Assembly: GCF_014640295.1 (NCBI RefSeq)
Contig: NZ_BMGR01000014.1
Coordinates: 1-64,000, forward strand
Length of the DNA: 64,000 nt
Source: Paenibacillus abyssi
Lineage (GTDB): Bacteria; Bacillota; Bacilli; Paenibacillales; Paenibacillaceae
Direction: 5' to 3'
Shown here: in pieces, positions 51,806 through 60,230 of the stretch
How the letters are laid out: every line of letters begins with the position of its first letter
How positions within the stretch are numbered: position 1 is the first letter of the stretch
Notes under the pieces: model-generated
Told to the model about the DNA's origin: nothing
The model's input: only the letters and a program-made list of their open reading frames with translations
Database searches by the model: none
Made by a program: the position numbers and the translations under genes

Positions 51806-52003
51806 TTAGCCCCCCATCTCATCAAGCTTTCTTTCGTGATAGGCGACCTTCCCTCTCAGTTTATCTCGATATGATTCGTCCAAGCAGCCGTCAATGAGCA
51901 AGAGATTATAGCCGTATCTATGTGAGTGCCAGCTGTACTTCAGTTTGTCATATAAACAGATAAAAACTTTCCTTTTAATCATCTTCCTAAGTATGAATGC
52001 CAC
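51806..52003 (-). CDS. 65-residue basic protein
   Basis: Overlaps the end of the upstream gene by 17 bases. 'MAFILRKMIKRKVFICLYDKL' leads into a charged helix ending 'KVAYHERKLDEMGG'. The coding look is reasonable; no known family. A later ATG at the second methionine is the alternative start. Confidence 0.45.
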   Translation of the reverse strand: MAFILRKMIKRKVFICLYDKLKYSWHSHRYGYNLLLIDGCLDESYRDKLRGKVAYHERKLDEMGG

Positions 52004-52430
52004 CGGCGCTCCTCTTTTCCGAAATTTTGATATTCACTCGAAACGTGCCTGGGACCAGCTGAACGATTTGTGAGATAAGTTCAATCTCCCGCTCCGCATA
52101 AACCTGTGAACACGTCCCTGTCATTCCGTAGAAGCGCTTACCGGCATTTCTCCCCTCTTCACCGGGCGCAACCTTAACCGGGCTCTGGTGAACCTTCAAA
52201 CCGAGCTGGTGCAGCAGTATGCGCCTCTTTTCCGCTACCGACTCAATTGGTACCTTCAGCTCACCAAACATGCCGTAAAGCGTCTTGATGTCGATCCCCC
52301 ACTCTTTAGCCAGCATGATGAAGTCTGATGCTTCCCGCTCCACCATCCAAGTTGCCAGCCAATCGATCTTCTCGTTCATTCCTAGTTGCCGGAATTCGTG
52401 TATGTGAAAGACGTCGTTTCTCACGGCCAC
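51987..52430 (-). CDS. Putative HTH protein (second of a pair)
   Basis: 147 residues. A helical N-terminal part with an HTH-like 'LAKEWGIDIKTLYGMFGEL', a basic middle, and a C-terminal strand 'GTFRVNIKISE' that mirrors 'GTYRLEIEIEK' in the gene upstream. The two are probably diverged duplicates with the same two-part plan, 6 bp apart. Confidence 0.6.
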   Translation of the reverse strand: MAVRNDVFHIHEFRQLGMNEKIDWLATWMVEREASDFIMLAKEWGIDIKTLYGMFGELKVPIESVAEKRRILLHQLGLKVHQSPVKVAPGEEGRNAGKRFYGMTGTCSQVYAEREIELISQIVQLVPGTFRVNIKISEKRSAGGIHT

Positions 52431-52436
52431 GCCCCC

Positions 52437-52808
52437 TTATATCTTCTCAATTTCAATTTCCAATCTGTAAGTGCCATTCGACATTTGAATACGCTCCTTA
52501 ATACTTTGGAGGAGCTGACTCAATTGATCCGAATTAAGTACCTCTTCAAAATGGAGCATTAAGCGTTCAATATCCTCCGTTCCAGATGGAACAGATTGAT
52601 CTTGCGAGGCGGTATGCAATTGTCGCTTCCGCCTTCGAACATCTGAAAGAGAAATCTCCCACTTTTTTACGAAATTATAGTACGTGCCCGTACTGACACC
52701 CCAAGTCTTGCATATCTCCCCTATGTCATGTTCCGACAATGCTAGGGCAAGCAATTCATGTTTTGCCTCTTGCGATGCCTGTTCAACCCGCTCCAGACTC
52801 GGAATCAT
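52437..52808 (-). CDS. Putative HTH protein (first of a pair)
   Basis: 123 residues after AGGGAGG. 'LSEHDIGEICKTWGVSTGTYYNFVKKWEIS' (about 29-58) is a clear helix-turn-helix of the transposase/AsnC-like type; the C-terminus ends in beta strands. First gene behind leader copy 11; likely DNA-binding regulator. Confidence 0.65.
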   Translation of the reverse strand: MIPSLERVEQASQEAKHELLALALSEHDIGEICKTWGVSTGTYYNFVKKWEISLSDVRRRKRQLHTASQDQSVPSGTEDIERLMLHFEEVLNSDQLSQLLQSIKERIQMSNGTYRLEIEIEKI

Positions 52809-52830
52809 CGAATCTTTCCTCCCTTAACGC

Positions 52831-52902
52831 GAAAAGCACGCAGAGTCCCATAGGGCCCGTGCGTGCTTCACACTACCGATACATTTATATACTATTATTA
52901 TA
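52831..52902 (-). promoter_or_regulatory. Promoter plus GAAGCAC leader hairpin (copy 11, minus)
   Basis: TATAAT on the minus strand (plus 52897-52902), 27 nt to GAAGCAC (plus 52863-52869). AAGCACGCA pairs with TGCGTGCTT, inner GCCC-TAT-GGG, then TTC. AGGGAGG follows. Confidence 0.78.
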
Positions 52903-52938
52903 GCACGAAAATCCAACGCGTGAGAAGACATCCATATC

Positions 52939-53030
52939 TTCAAATTTAAAGACAATCTCTGTATAATAGATGCATATCTGCACCAAGCGAACGGAAGCAC
53001 CGAGTCGTCGACTTGGTGCTTTTTATTTTT
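52939..53030 (+). promoter_or_regulatory. Promoter plus GGAAGCAC leader hairpin (copy 12)
   Basis: TTCAAA (52939-52944), 17 bp, TATAAT (52962-52967). GGAAGCACC at 52993; AAGCACCGAGT-CGTCG-ACTTGGTGCTT then TTTAT. Divergent partner of copy 11. Confidence 0.78.
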
Positions 53031-53048
53031 GAGATAGGAGGGTTCGAT

Positions 53049-53702
53049 GTGACATTTAAAAGAGCAATAATCGGTTTCGCCATCATCTATGCTGTAATCG
53101 GAATAGTCATGTTTTGGCCAAATACTAAGCAGAAGGCACAAGATCCAGTCGAGGAAGAAGTTAAAATCGAGATGACCTGGGATTTGGCCAATGAATCAGC
53201 AGGCAATTACAAGCCTCCCGTTTGGCTGAAAAACCCTGAATTCTCCTCAGAGGTAGATGAAATTGAGCACACAGATGATCAGGTTCATTATGGTCCGGAT
53301 TTCACGTCATCATTCCAGATCATATCCATGTATGCTCAAGCACAGCTAGGCGAATCCACGATTCTTTCCAGTTTCGTTAGCCCTTATCTAGCACACACGG
53401 ATTATGAGAGCAGGAAGGTGGCAGCTGTTACCGATCGCGCAAATGGGCTTGCCAACCGGCTCACTAGGGGAAAGTCATTGAGCAAGATTCAGGTAACCTC
53501 TCCTACTCAAATAAAAGAGAATGAGGTGACACATACGATTCTTTTGGAGTATAAAGACGGAAAGAAAATTCAGCTCAAAGGTATTCCTATGATTAAACTT
53601 GTTCCGCTGGCCGATCATGAAAAGCATGATCCCGGCATGTGGTATCTCAATATTAACTTACAAGAGCTTGTTCAGCTAATAGAAAGAACGGCACAAAGTT
53701 AA
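53049..53702 (+). CDS. Membrane-anchored extracytoplasmic protein, VirB8-like candidate
   Basis: GTG 53049 is 5-6 bases after GGAGG; the ATG two bases earlier is followed by a stop. 217 residues: one membrane helix (about 4-22) and a soluble outer domain with alternating helices and strands ('MTWDLANESAGNYKP', 'THTILLEYKDGKKIQL'). Size and plan (N-terminal anchor plus NTF2-like outer domain) fit VirB8/TcpC-type secretion components, which are otherwise missing in the window. The leader is shared with the T4SS operon. Assignment by topology only. Confidence 0.5.
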   Translation: MTFKRAIIGFAIIYAVIGIVMFWPNTKQKAQDPVEEEVKIEMTWDLANESAGNYKPPVWLKNPEFSSEVDEIEHTDDQVHYGPDFTSSFQIISMYAQAQLGESTILSSFVSPYLAHTDYESRKVAAVTDRANGLANRLTRGKSLSKIQVTSPTQIKENEVTHTILLEYKDGKKIQLKGIPMIKLVPLADHEKHDPGMWYLNINLQELVQLIERTAQS

Positions 53703-53749
53703 TCGGGTCATTCGGTCCACCTACACATATCTCCATCTTTACTTCCTCA

Positions 53750-53780
53750 AAGCCCTCCTGGTTTAAGACAGGGGGGTTTT
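53750..53780 (+). terminator. Intrinsic terminator
   Basis: AGCCCTCCTG...CAGGGGGGTTTT, 48 bases after the stop of the VirB8-like candidate. Confidence 0.7.
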
Positions 53781-53937
53781 CCAATAATACACTCACTACG
53801 ACAAACTCTTTCGTTATTTCAGCGTGCCTGAGAATGGTCATCTATGTAGTATTCCCCTCCGATAAATTTCGTCCTTATCATTTATTATAAATTGACCCTC
53901 TTGTTTGAGCTAAACAACTTTTTTCCTTCTAAAATGA

Positions 53938-53968
53938 CAAAAGCAGCCTCATGTATAAGGCTGCTTGT
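53938..53968 (-). terminator. Terminator of the AbrB-Rad52 operon
   Basis: AAGCAGCCT...AGGCTGCTT directly after the last gene of the minus-strand operon, followed on that strand by TTTGTCATTTT. Confidence 0.75.
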
Positions 53969-53969
53969 A

Positions 53970-54251
53970 CTAATCGAGCAGTCCAAGTCGAATCAGAATT
54001 GATCGCGGGAAGTGGGATGCCCTAGTGAAGCGTTCTCCTAAGTGGACATCGAGGTAAGCAAAACCCTTAACCGAAATAGAATCTATTGCCCCTTCCACCG
54101 ATAAGCCGCTTTCCGGAGTAAATTTTAACGTGAGTTTCTCCACTCGCTCCTCCCGCTGTAAGCTGTCGGCTGACAGGCGTTTGAATGCTTCCAGCAGATC
54201 CTCGATCATTGCGGTGCGGTCGGCATTGATTCGGTGCTGTTCGCTCTCCAT
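53970..54251 (-). CDS. 93-residue protein, last gene of the Rad52-like operon
   Basis: ATG 54251 overlaps the stop of the previous gene (TAATG). Helical first half ('RTAMIEDLLEAFKRLSADS'), beta-rich second half ('KLTLKFTPESGLSVEG'). No family. Translational coupling ties it to the recombination operon. Confidence 0.65.
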   Translation of the reverse strand: MESEQHRINADRTAMIEDLLEAFKRLSADSLQREERVEKLTLKFTPESGLSVEGAIDSISVKGFAYLDVHLGERFTRASHFPRSILIRLGLLD

Positions 54252-54820
54252 TACCAATCCCAGCCCTTCTTGGAGCGATTCCGGACGTTTTCTCGAATGC
54301 GCTCTTCTTCCATAAAGTCATTGATCGCTTCTGGCCGGCCCTCAGACCCCTCCTCATCTGGATGCACGACTAACTCCACGCCTTCACGCTCTGCTACCCG
54401 TTTGGCCAAATGAACGCCCAAGCGAAATATGAGTTCCCTCTGCCCTTGATAGGTGTAAATGGACGGTACTTCACCGAATACAGGGTCCACCCTGAGTGCT
54501 AGACCTTCATACGCTGGCACAGCCCGCTCGAGGCCGCGGTTGGTCTTTACGATTAGCGGGCGGCCGCCGGCATCAACCGGTATGCGGGATAAATCAGGCA
54601 AGAAATTGGGGATCTCTTCATTCGGTCCATAAAAGTTAAAACTGTTTGGGACCGCATTGATGTCACGGATGAACCGGCCTTCTCTCTGGCAGACCAGGGC
54701 CGTTTCCGTATCAAACACTTCCCGCTTCTCGCCGGTTATGCCGCATATACCTCTCAGTGAATCAAATCGCGAGCAAAGTGAACACGATGGTAGAACCATA
54801 CGTTTATCAGGACTGGCCAT
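54251..54820 (-). CDS. Protein of unknown function in the Rad52-like operon
   Basis: 189 residues; start overlaps the Rad52-like gene by 14 bases. 'CSLCSRF' and a further Cys pair may bind zinc. Proline-rich centre, charged helical end ('FMEEERIRENVRNRSKKGW'). Function unknown; by context a recombination accessory. Confidence 0.6.
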   Translation of the reverse strand: MASPDKRMVLPSCSLCSRFDSLRGICGITGEKREVFDTETALVCQREGRFIRDINAVPNSFNFYGPNEEIPNFLPDLSRIPVDAGGRPLIVKTNRGLERAVPAYEGLALRVDPVFGEVPSIYTYQGQRELIFRLGVHLAKRVAEREGVELVVHPDEEGSEGRPEAINDFMEEERIRENVRNRSKKGWDW

Positions 54821-55445
54821 TTTCCTTACCCTCCAGACTCTTCAGATATTTTCGTTTTACATGATCCGGGATATGCTCCTCACACTGAGCGTTTTTCCAT
54901 CCGTACAGTTTAAGCAACCCCTCATCGACATGATTCCCGCAACCGGGGAAGATGCACTTCCTTCGATTCTCCCCCGTACCAGAGCCGCCAGAGATGTCCT
55001 TACGCGCTGGTACCCCGGTACCGGGATTAGACGACCATTTCCGTTCGAGGTCGATCCAGCCCATCTCAAATTTGTCACAGGCGTCAACGAATGCTAGGCT
55101 CGCCGCAGCCTTGCACCTTTCAGGAAAATACTTAATCCGTTTCGTTGCCGGATCCCGCTCGAAGTCAACAAACCCCATTCCCTCATAGCTCGTGTCGACG
55201 ATCTTCAGCACGCCTCTTACCTCCAGCTGCTTTTCCGTTTCATGTATGATAGGCTGCTGTGTGGTAAGTTTCCAATCCGCAAAGTTACCTGCCGCAGAGT
55301 TCACTCTATGGTTGTAGGCTTGGACTGGAATATGAGCGCTTGCCTTGCTACTATTCTTCATCTCCACCGTTCCAGGGGGAAAAGGAGCAATTAACCTGGT
55401 ATGTATTTCGTGAAACAGTTTACGGCGTTCTTCAAGTTCACTCAT
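54807..55445 (-). CDS. Rad52/Rad22-like single-strand annealing protein
   Basis: 212 residues; ATG overlaps the stop of the AbrB-like gene (ATGA). Residues 10-125 follow the Rad52/DdrA pattern: 'HTRLIAPFPPGTVEMK', 'IPVQAYNHRVNSAAGNFADWK', a beta sheet with 'RGVLKIVD..YEGMGFVDF', and 'RCKAAASLAFVDACDKFEMG'. The C-terminus has a zinc-finger-like 'CIFPGCGNH...CEEH'. Annealing proteins of this kind recombine ssDNA in phages and ICEs. It pairs logically with RecU and UvrD. Confidence 0.78.
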   Translation of the reverse strand: MSELEERRKLFHEIHTRLIAPFPPGTVEMKNSSKASAHIPVQAYNHRVNSAAGNFADWKLTTQQPIIHETEKQLEVRGVLKIVDTSYEGMGFVDFERDPATKRIKYFPERCKAAASLAFVDACDKFEMGWIDLERKWSSNPGTGVPARKDISGGSGTGENRRKCIFPGCGNHVDEGLLKLYGWKNAQCEEHIPDHVKRKYLKSLEGKENGQS

Positions 55446-55903
55446 CGCTGATCACGAATCCTTTTCCGTTCATGGTAAAAGACGAACTCTTCATCATTGA
55501 GCAAACCGAGTGTGTGGTAAAACTTAACGGATTCATTGTTCACCAAAAATAGAGAATGCTCTTGGTTCATGGCAGCGCGAAGATACTCAATCTGCTGCTC
55601 ATGGATTAACATGCCTTTGAAATCATTCTTTCGATTGTTTTCCAGTTGTGAAAGTACCCACTCGCGTTCAACCTGTCTACGGGTCTTATCTTGGAAAATT
55701 TCGTAATAACTGCCGTTTTCGTCTGCGTAAAAAATACGGAGCCCTTTATCGGTCAACGTCATCAAAGCATCTTTCTCCATGACGACTTCACCCGCGTCAC
55801 CGATTGAATACTTGATATATGAGCCTTCTTCGAGACCTAAACGTTTGCGGATCTCCATTGGCACAGTGGTTTGTCCCTTGCTTGTTATCTTTGAGTAAAA
55901 CAA
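55442..55903 (-). CDS. AbrB/SpoVT-like regulator, first gene of the operon
   Basis: TTG 55903 after AAGGAG. 153 residues: 'SKITSKGQTTVPMEIRKRLGLEEGSYIKYSI' region (4-34) is the swapped-hairpin DNA-binding domain in the antitoxin-like form. The rest is helical with aromatic residues. It probably binds the palindrome in its own promoter. Confidence 0.8.
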   Translation of the reverse strand: MFYSKITSKGQTTVPMEIRKRLGLEEGSYIKYSIGDAGEVVMEKDALMTLTDKGLRIFYADENGSYYEIFQDKTRRQVEREWVLSQLENNRKNDFKGMLIHEQQIEYLRAAMNQEHSLFLVNNESVKFYHTLGLLNDEEFVFYHERKRIRDQR

Positions 55904-55915
55904 CTCACCATCTCC

Positions 55916-55964
55916 TTACTTTGCCTTACTTCGAATGGTAAGGCAAAGTAAGGGGATTTGTCAA
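55916..55964 (-). promoter_or_regulatory. Promoter with 14-bp palindromic operator
   Basis: TTACTTTGCCTTAC (55916-55929) and GTAAGGCAAAGTAA (55938-55951) are perfect inverted repeats with an 8-bp spacer. TTGACA of the minus strand lies at 55959-55964, so the repeat covers the spacer/-10 region and reaches the ribosome binding site. It fits autoregulation by the AbrB-like product. Confidence 0.8.
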
Positions 55965-55974
55965 GGTCTCATCA

Positions 55975-56000
55975 TAAAAAAAGTCGCCCGTGGGCAACTC
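55975..56000 (-). terminator. Terminator of the type IV secretion operon
   Basis: On the minus strand GTTGCCC-AC-GGGCGAC followed by seven Ts, right after the last secretion gene. Confidence 0.85.
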
Positions 56001-56484
56001 ATAGAAAATGGAGAATATTTGGTACGAGATAAACAACGAACAATATGATCGGAGAAACGATAATCATCCCTAAGCCTCTGCGCTTAGTCTGAGGATTATT
56101 TGTTCCTAGACCCCGGACAAGCAGACCAAGAAGCATGATGGTTCCCGCGATCGGAGCGCCTATTATCATGAGTACCCGAAATAATTGCGTGAACCAGGTT
56201 GTTGTACTGGAAAAGACCGTTTCAACTTCAGTTGTCGCCGGAGCATGGCCGCCAATGGAATAGTAATAATAGATGATAGGCACATAAGCGAACACAAATA
56301 TCCCGACACCAAAAATGATCCCCATCATCAGTCCGATCCGTTTGATAATAAGGTTCTTGCCGGAGATAAGGAACAGAAGCAACCCTAATAGCGCCAAAAG
56401 TGCCATGAAGATTATTCCTGTCTCCTGCATGAAGCCTACGAGCTTCTGGAAGAATTCATTTACACGGGAGCCGAACTGCTCCAT
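55999..56484 (-). CDS. Membrane protein of the secretion operon
   Basis: 161 residues with hydrophobic helices at about 22-40, 50-75, 98-122 and 138-158, and a central outer loop rich in Thr/Ser. Follows the M23 gene by 2 bp. Likely a T4SS channel or accessory membrane component; no family recognised. Confidence 0.65.
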   Translation of the reverse strand: MEQFGSRVNEFFQKLVGFMQETGIIFMALLALLGLLLFLISGKNLIIKRIGLMMGIIFGVGIFVFAYVPIIYYYYSIGGHAPATTEVETVFSSTTTWFTQLFRVLMIIGAPIAGTIMLLGLLVRGLGTNNPQTKRRGLGMIIVSPIILFVVYLVPNILHFL

Positions 56485-56486
56485 TC

Positions 56487-58043
56487 TTATTTCCCTCCCT
56501 TGATTTTCTCAAGCACCGGTCCGAGGAAAATCATCGGATCGAATGGTTTCACGCCTTTATCTCTCATGGGCGCCATTGGATTGTTGGGATTCGGGATCGC
56601 AACTTCGAAGTGAAGATGCGGTCCGGTCGATCGGCCAGTTGTGCCTTGTTTCCCCAACTGTTGCCCGGCTGCTACCTGCTGCCCATTTTGAACCGTAATC
56701 TTGCTCATATGTGCATATCGAGTCTGCAGGCCGTCCTCATGTGAGAGAACAACCAAATTGCCATAAGCGCCCCTTTCACCCGCCCAAATTACGAGTCCAG
56801 CCTTGGCAGCAAGAATAGGGGCGTTCGGCCAACCGCGGCCTCCCAAGTCTATTCCGTAGTGAAATTTTCCCCAACGGGGTCCGAAACCAGAATTGACCCC
56901 ATAATAGTTTATCGCAATAGGCCATACCCAGCCCTCTTCATCAACATTACCGGTAAAGACATAATCGGGATTCTGATACACGTCGGAACCTGGGCCAACT
57001 ACCGTATCCTCGCCCGAATAAAGATCAATTGGGAAATTTGGATCCGTTGCAGCGATGTATTCGAAAATCTCATCAATATCGCCTGGTTTCACCCCTCTTG
57101 CGATGAGAAACTCCTTAAACTTCTCTGAATCTAAATTCATTTCTGGAACGCCGCGATCGTCCACGAGCGTCTTTTCCCAGCGCTTGTACGTAGAGGTGGT
57201 ACATTTGCCGCTTGATGAAGCGCCGGCTGACTCCCAATTTCCATTAGGTTCAAAAGTCCCTCCGGGAAAGTATCGCTTTGCAGAAGGGAGGTCCGTTGCA
57301 CCAAAAGGAATTTCAACCCTTGACATGATCTTATGTGAAGGCATTTTGGATGAGGAAGTCGATTCGGTAGGAGGCTCATCAATCCGCTTCATCTTCGGTT
57401 TCCCATTAGCGTCTTTCACCACTTTACCGTTAGCGTCTTTCTCTTCTTCCTCCCGATAGCATGCCGTCACAGTTTTGATGTATTCCATATCATCGTTAAC
57501 GGTCGTAAATGAAAAAGTCGGTTCAAGATTCAGATACATCTGCTTCGGATCAGGGAGAACGATTTTGCCGTCAGAACGAACTGCCTGGTATCGGACAAGG
57601 GAAGCGGGAATGGCCCAACTGGGCGTCACCGCACCTTTGAGCATCTGCTTCCACTCCGCGCTCGCCTCCTCCTGGTCAACCGCAATAACGCTGTTGCTCG
57701 CTAAGTCCTTAAATTTCTGTTCATACTCCCGATCGATCGTTTCCTCAGCAGATGTCCTCTCTCCACCTTTGAAAAACCAGTCGGCAGAGGGGATAGAATC
57801 CAGCATCGCATAGAACAAGATGACGGCTAGAAGTATGGCCGCTCCGTAGGGTCCTATTGTGGCAAGAACCGCTTTGACAGCGGCGAGAATGACTTTTTTA
57901 AGGAGGTTCACAAGGAGCTTCTTTAAATGTTTGGCGACCTTTTGGGCCGCCTTTTTCACCAGCTTTCCGCCGGTCTTCTTGGCAAAATCACCGGCTTGCC
58001 CCGCTGCCTCTTGCCCCATTTCTTGAGCGGATATGGAAATCAC
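56487..58043 (-). CDS. M23-family peptidoglycan hydrolase of the T4SS
   Basis: 518 residues from GTG 58043 (AAGGGGGG upstream, tight spacing). A basic amphipathic N-terminus, one membrane helix (about 62-82), a long outer region, then a LytM/M23 domain: 'KFHYGIDLGG' and 'TGPHLHFEV' carry the zinc ligands. No NlpC/P60 domain. In Gram-positive conjugation such an enzyme opens the wall for the channel (VirB1/TcpG role). Confidence 0.88.
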   Translation of the reverse strand: MISISAQEMGQEAAGQAGDFAKKTGGKLVKKAAQKVAKHLKKLLVNLLKKVILAAVKAVLATIGPYGAAILLAVILFYAMLDSIPSADWFFKGGERTSAEETIDREYEQKFKDLASNSVIAVDQEEASAEWKQMLKGAVTPSWAIPASLVRYQAVRSDGKIVLPDPKQMYLNLEPTFSFTTVNDDMEYIKTVTACYREEEEKDANGKVVKDANGKPKMKRIDEPPTESTSSSKMPSHKIMSRVEIPFGATDLPSAKRYFPGGTFEPNGNWESAGASSSGKCTTSTYKRWEKTLVDDRGVPEMNLDSEKFKEFLIARGVKPGDIDEIFEYIAATDPNFPIDLYSGEDTVVGPGSDVYQNPDYVFTGNVDEEGWVWPIAINYYGVNSGFGPRWGKFHYGIDLGGRGWPNAPILAAKAGLVIWAGERGAYGNLVVLSHEDGLQTRYAHMSKITVQNGQQVAAGQQLGKQGTTGRSTGPHLHFEVAIPNPNNPMAPMRDKGVKPFDPMIFLGPVLEKIKGGK

Positions 58044-58064
58044 CCCCCTTCGCTAATCAGTAGC

Positions 58065-60230
58065 TTATGGAGCTGCTTTACGGCGTCCCGAGCCACTTCC
58101 TGCGTTTTGATATTCATCAGCGATATTTCTTAATTTCGTCGTGTATTGAGCATTTTTTCTAGTTTCCTCAACGGATTTTGTTCCCTGAATTGAATCCAGC
58201 ACCCGGCCCGCTGCCGTGCCAGTCTTCATCCCTGGAGCACTATGACTGAAATATGAATCCACATTAACGGAGGAAGCATCCAATCCAGAATACGAATATT
58301 TCTGCCCATTGTTGTCCATCGTGTACGCTTCGCCTGTCCGAAGGAATCCTTCCGTCGATCCGCTCATTCCAGCGTTATTCGTCGTGATCGTGGCCGGACC
58401 ACCACCGGCGCCCACGTTCGGATTAGGTGTAGTCATCGAATACGATCCCTTTGGTCCTTGTTTCAATTCCGCACCGCGCGGCGGGGTTCTATATGGTACA
58501 TATACTGGATTCTTTAAATCCGGCACACCACCACCAATAGCTGAGATCAGCTGCTCTTGCCCGCCCCTATTCATATAGAAACCAGACTTTTGCGAGTCAG
58601 CCTTCCAATAAACATCCGCATCGGGGAACTTTGCTGCATAATCCGCCGGGGTATTGCCTCCGAATTGCTCCGTCTGAATTCTGCGACGTGTGGCCATCGA
58701 CAGAGCGTTACCGGCAGCCCGTCCAACAGAGCCGCCTTTTTCTCCGAGAACAGACCCCATAGATTCACCCATGTTCCCAAGCAATTGTCGACGCTGGGCA
58801 AGGTCTGTGCCCCAATTATCACTCTTTGCGAACGATGCGAGCGCAGCGCCACTTTTAGCGGTGTTTACTACGGAAGATGCCATATTAGAGCCGAGACTTA
58901 CGGTACCCGAGCCAAGTTTTGCTCCAACCACTCCACCGACCATCGCCCCACCGGGTCCAGCTACCATACCTGCCAGGGCGCCTACCGTACCGCCGACGAC
59001 AGCAGCCGAGGTCTTGGCGAAGGACGTAGCTTTTCCGAGGCCAGTACGCTTATTTGAAGCTGCATCGGATAGAGAGGTATTACCGTAATCACTGCCGGAT
59101 GGAGCATCGCCTGGAGATGAACCAGCCTTGCCTCCAGAGGCATTCCCTTTCCCACGCCCAGCCATTTGCATTGCGCCCCGTCCGAGCATCATTGCGCCCG
59201 CTACGCCGCCCATACCGGACATGGTAAGAGCGGATCCTAGCTTTGAACTGCTATCGCCCAGCTGCAGCCACTTTGAAATCATGCCGGAAGCGGGAATGAA
59301 CATAATCAACATCCCGAGCTTGAAGAAAGTACCAGCGCCAAGCGATGACATGGATGCGAATGTATATAGGATTAAACCGTGAATACAAGGCAGGAAGACG
59401 TTGCCGAGCAACTCTTTTAACCATGTGCCAAAAAAGGCTCTTGTTCTTGCAAACAGAAGCGCATAGGCGGCAAACGGCGCCAGCAATACCAGGAATACGA
59501 GCACAATCTTTCGTGAAATGTAAATGAAATTGAGCATTACGGTTAAAATCCATTCGCCCAAGAAGATAACAATGTCCCCGAGACCAAACAACTCTCCCGT
59601 GCCGGCTGCCGCTATTACTGAAACATTGTTCGCCTGCAGACCGGCTCCCGCCATCGTATCTGCGATCGATGAGGAGATAGCAGTGTTCATATTCATGATG
59701 ATTTGAAAGAACAACCAAAATGATCCCATGAACAACGCGGAGTAAATATACATCTGAATGTCTTTCCAGAAGTCGGCTCGAGCCTGGGGACTGTGAGGAG
59801 TTATCCCTATTTTCAAGCTCGCAATCATGATCGCAAGGGCAATGAACGATACATAAGCCGAGGAAAAGACCGCAATCATGGGGTTAATGACTTGTTTCAT
59901 CTCGTTGTCATAGAACGTGTTGTAATGCAGCTTGCCTTCCCCAAAGCCCCAATTTTTGTAGGGATTTCCGAAAACCATATCCGGAATCGTGGCAAGACCA
60001 GCCAGCTTGAACAGCCCGTTCACCATTTTCATGACAGCTTTCTCTACAAAGCCCGCTTCATCAATGGACTTTTCCATTTGAGTCTGGAAGTTGGAATCCG
60101 TAAACGTACTGCCCGACTGCTGCGTACTGCTGGCATCTGTGCCGGCGGCGAATGCGGAGGATACGCCTACGGTAAACATCAAGACCATGCTTAGTAAGAG
60201 AACCAAAGCTAGGTTTCTTGGCTTCCTCAT
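58065..60230 (-). CDS. VirB6/TrbL-like polytopic channel protein
   Basis: Start at ATG 60230, whose ATGA overlaps the VirB4 stop and which has AAAGAGGGTG upstream. 721 residues: signal peptide (to about 30), helices between about 115 and 340 (five or six hydrophobic segments), then a Gly/Ala/Ser-rich soluble tail of about 350 residues. This is the VirB6/TrbL plan of Gram-positive T4SS channels. The long tail is cytoplasmic or extracellular depending on helix number. Confidence 0.82.
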   Translation of the reverse strand: MRKPRNLALVLLLSMVLMFTVGVSSAFAAGTDASSTQQSGSTFTDSNFQTQMEKSIDEAGFVEKAVMKMVNGLFKLAGLATIPDMVFGNPYKNWGFGEGKLHYNTFYDNEMKQVINPMIAVFSSAYVSFIALAIMIASLKIGITPHSPQARADFWKDIQMYIYSALFMGSFWLFFQIIMNMNTAISSSIADTMAGAGLQANNVSVIAAAGTGELFGLGDIVIFLGEWILTVMLNFIYISRKIVLVFLVLLAPFAAYALLFARTRAFFGTWLKELLGNVFLPCIHGLILYTFASMSSLGAGTFFKLGMLIMFIPASGMISKWLQLGDSSSKLGSALTMSGMGGVAGAMMLGRGAMQMAGRGKGNASGGKAGSSPGDAPSGSDYGNTSLSDAASNKRTGLGKATSFAKTSAAVVGGTVGALAGMVAGPGGAMVGGVVGAKLGSGTVSLGSNMASSVVNTAKSGAALASFAKSDNWGTDLAQRRQLLGNMGESMGSVLGEKGGSVGRAAGNALSMATRRRIQTEQFGGNTPADYAAKFPDADVYWKADSQKSGFYMNRGGQEQLISAIGGGVPDLKNPVYVPYRTPPRGAELKQGPKGSYSMTTPNPNVGAGGGPATITTNNAGMSGSTEGFLRTGEAYTMDNNGQKYSYSGLDASSVNVDSYFSHSAPGMKTGTAAGRVLDSIQGTKSVEETRKNAQYTTKLRNIADEYQNAGSGSGRRKAAP

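Noticed and set aside
53653-53841. 62-residue minus-strand ORF
   Set aside because: It overlaps the end of the VirB8-like gene and its terminator, and the ribosome binding site is too far from the ATG.
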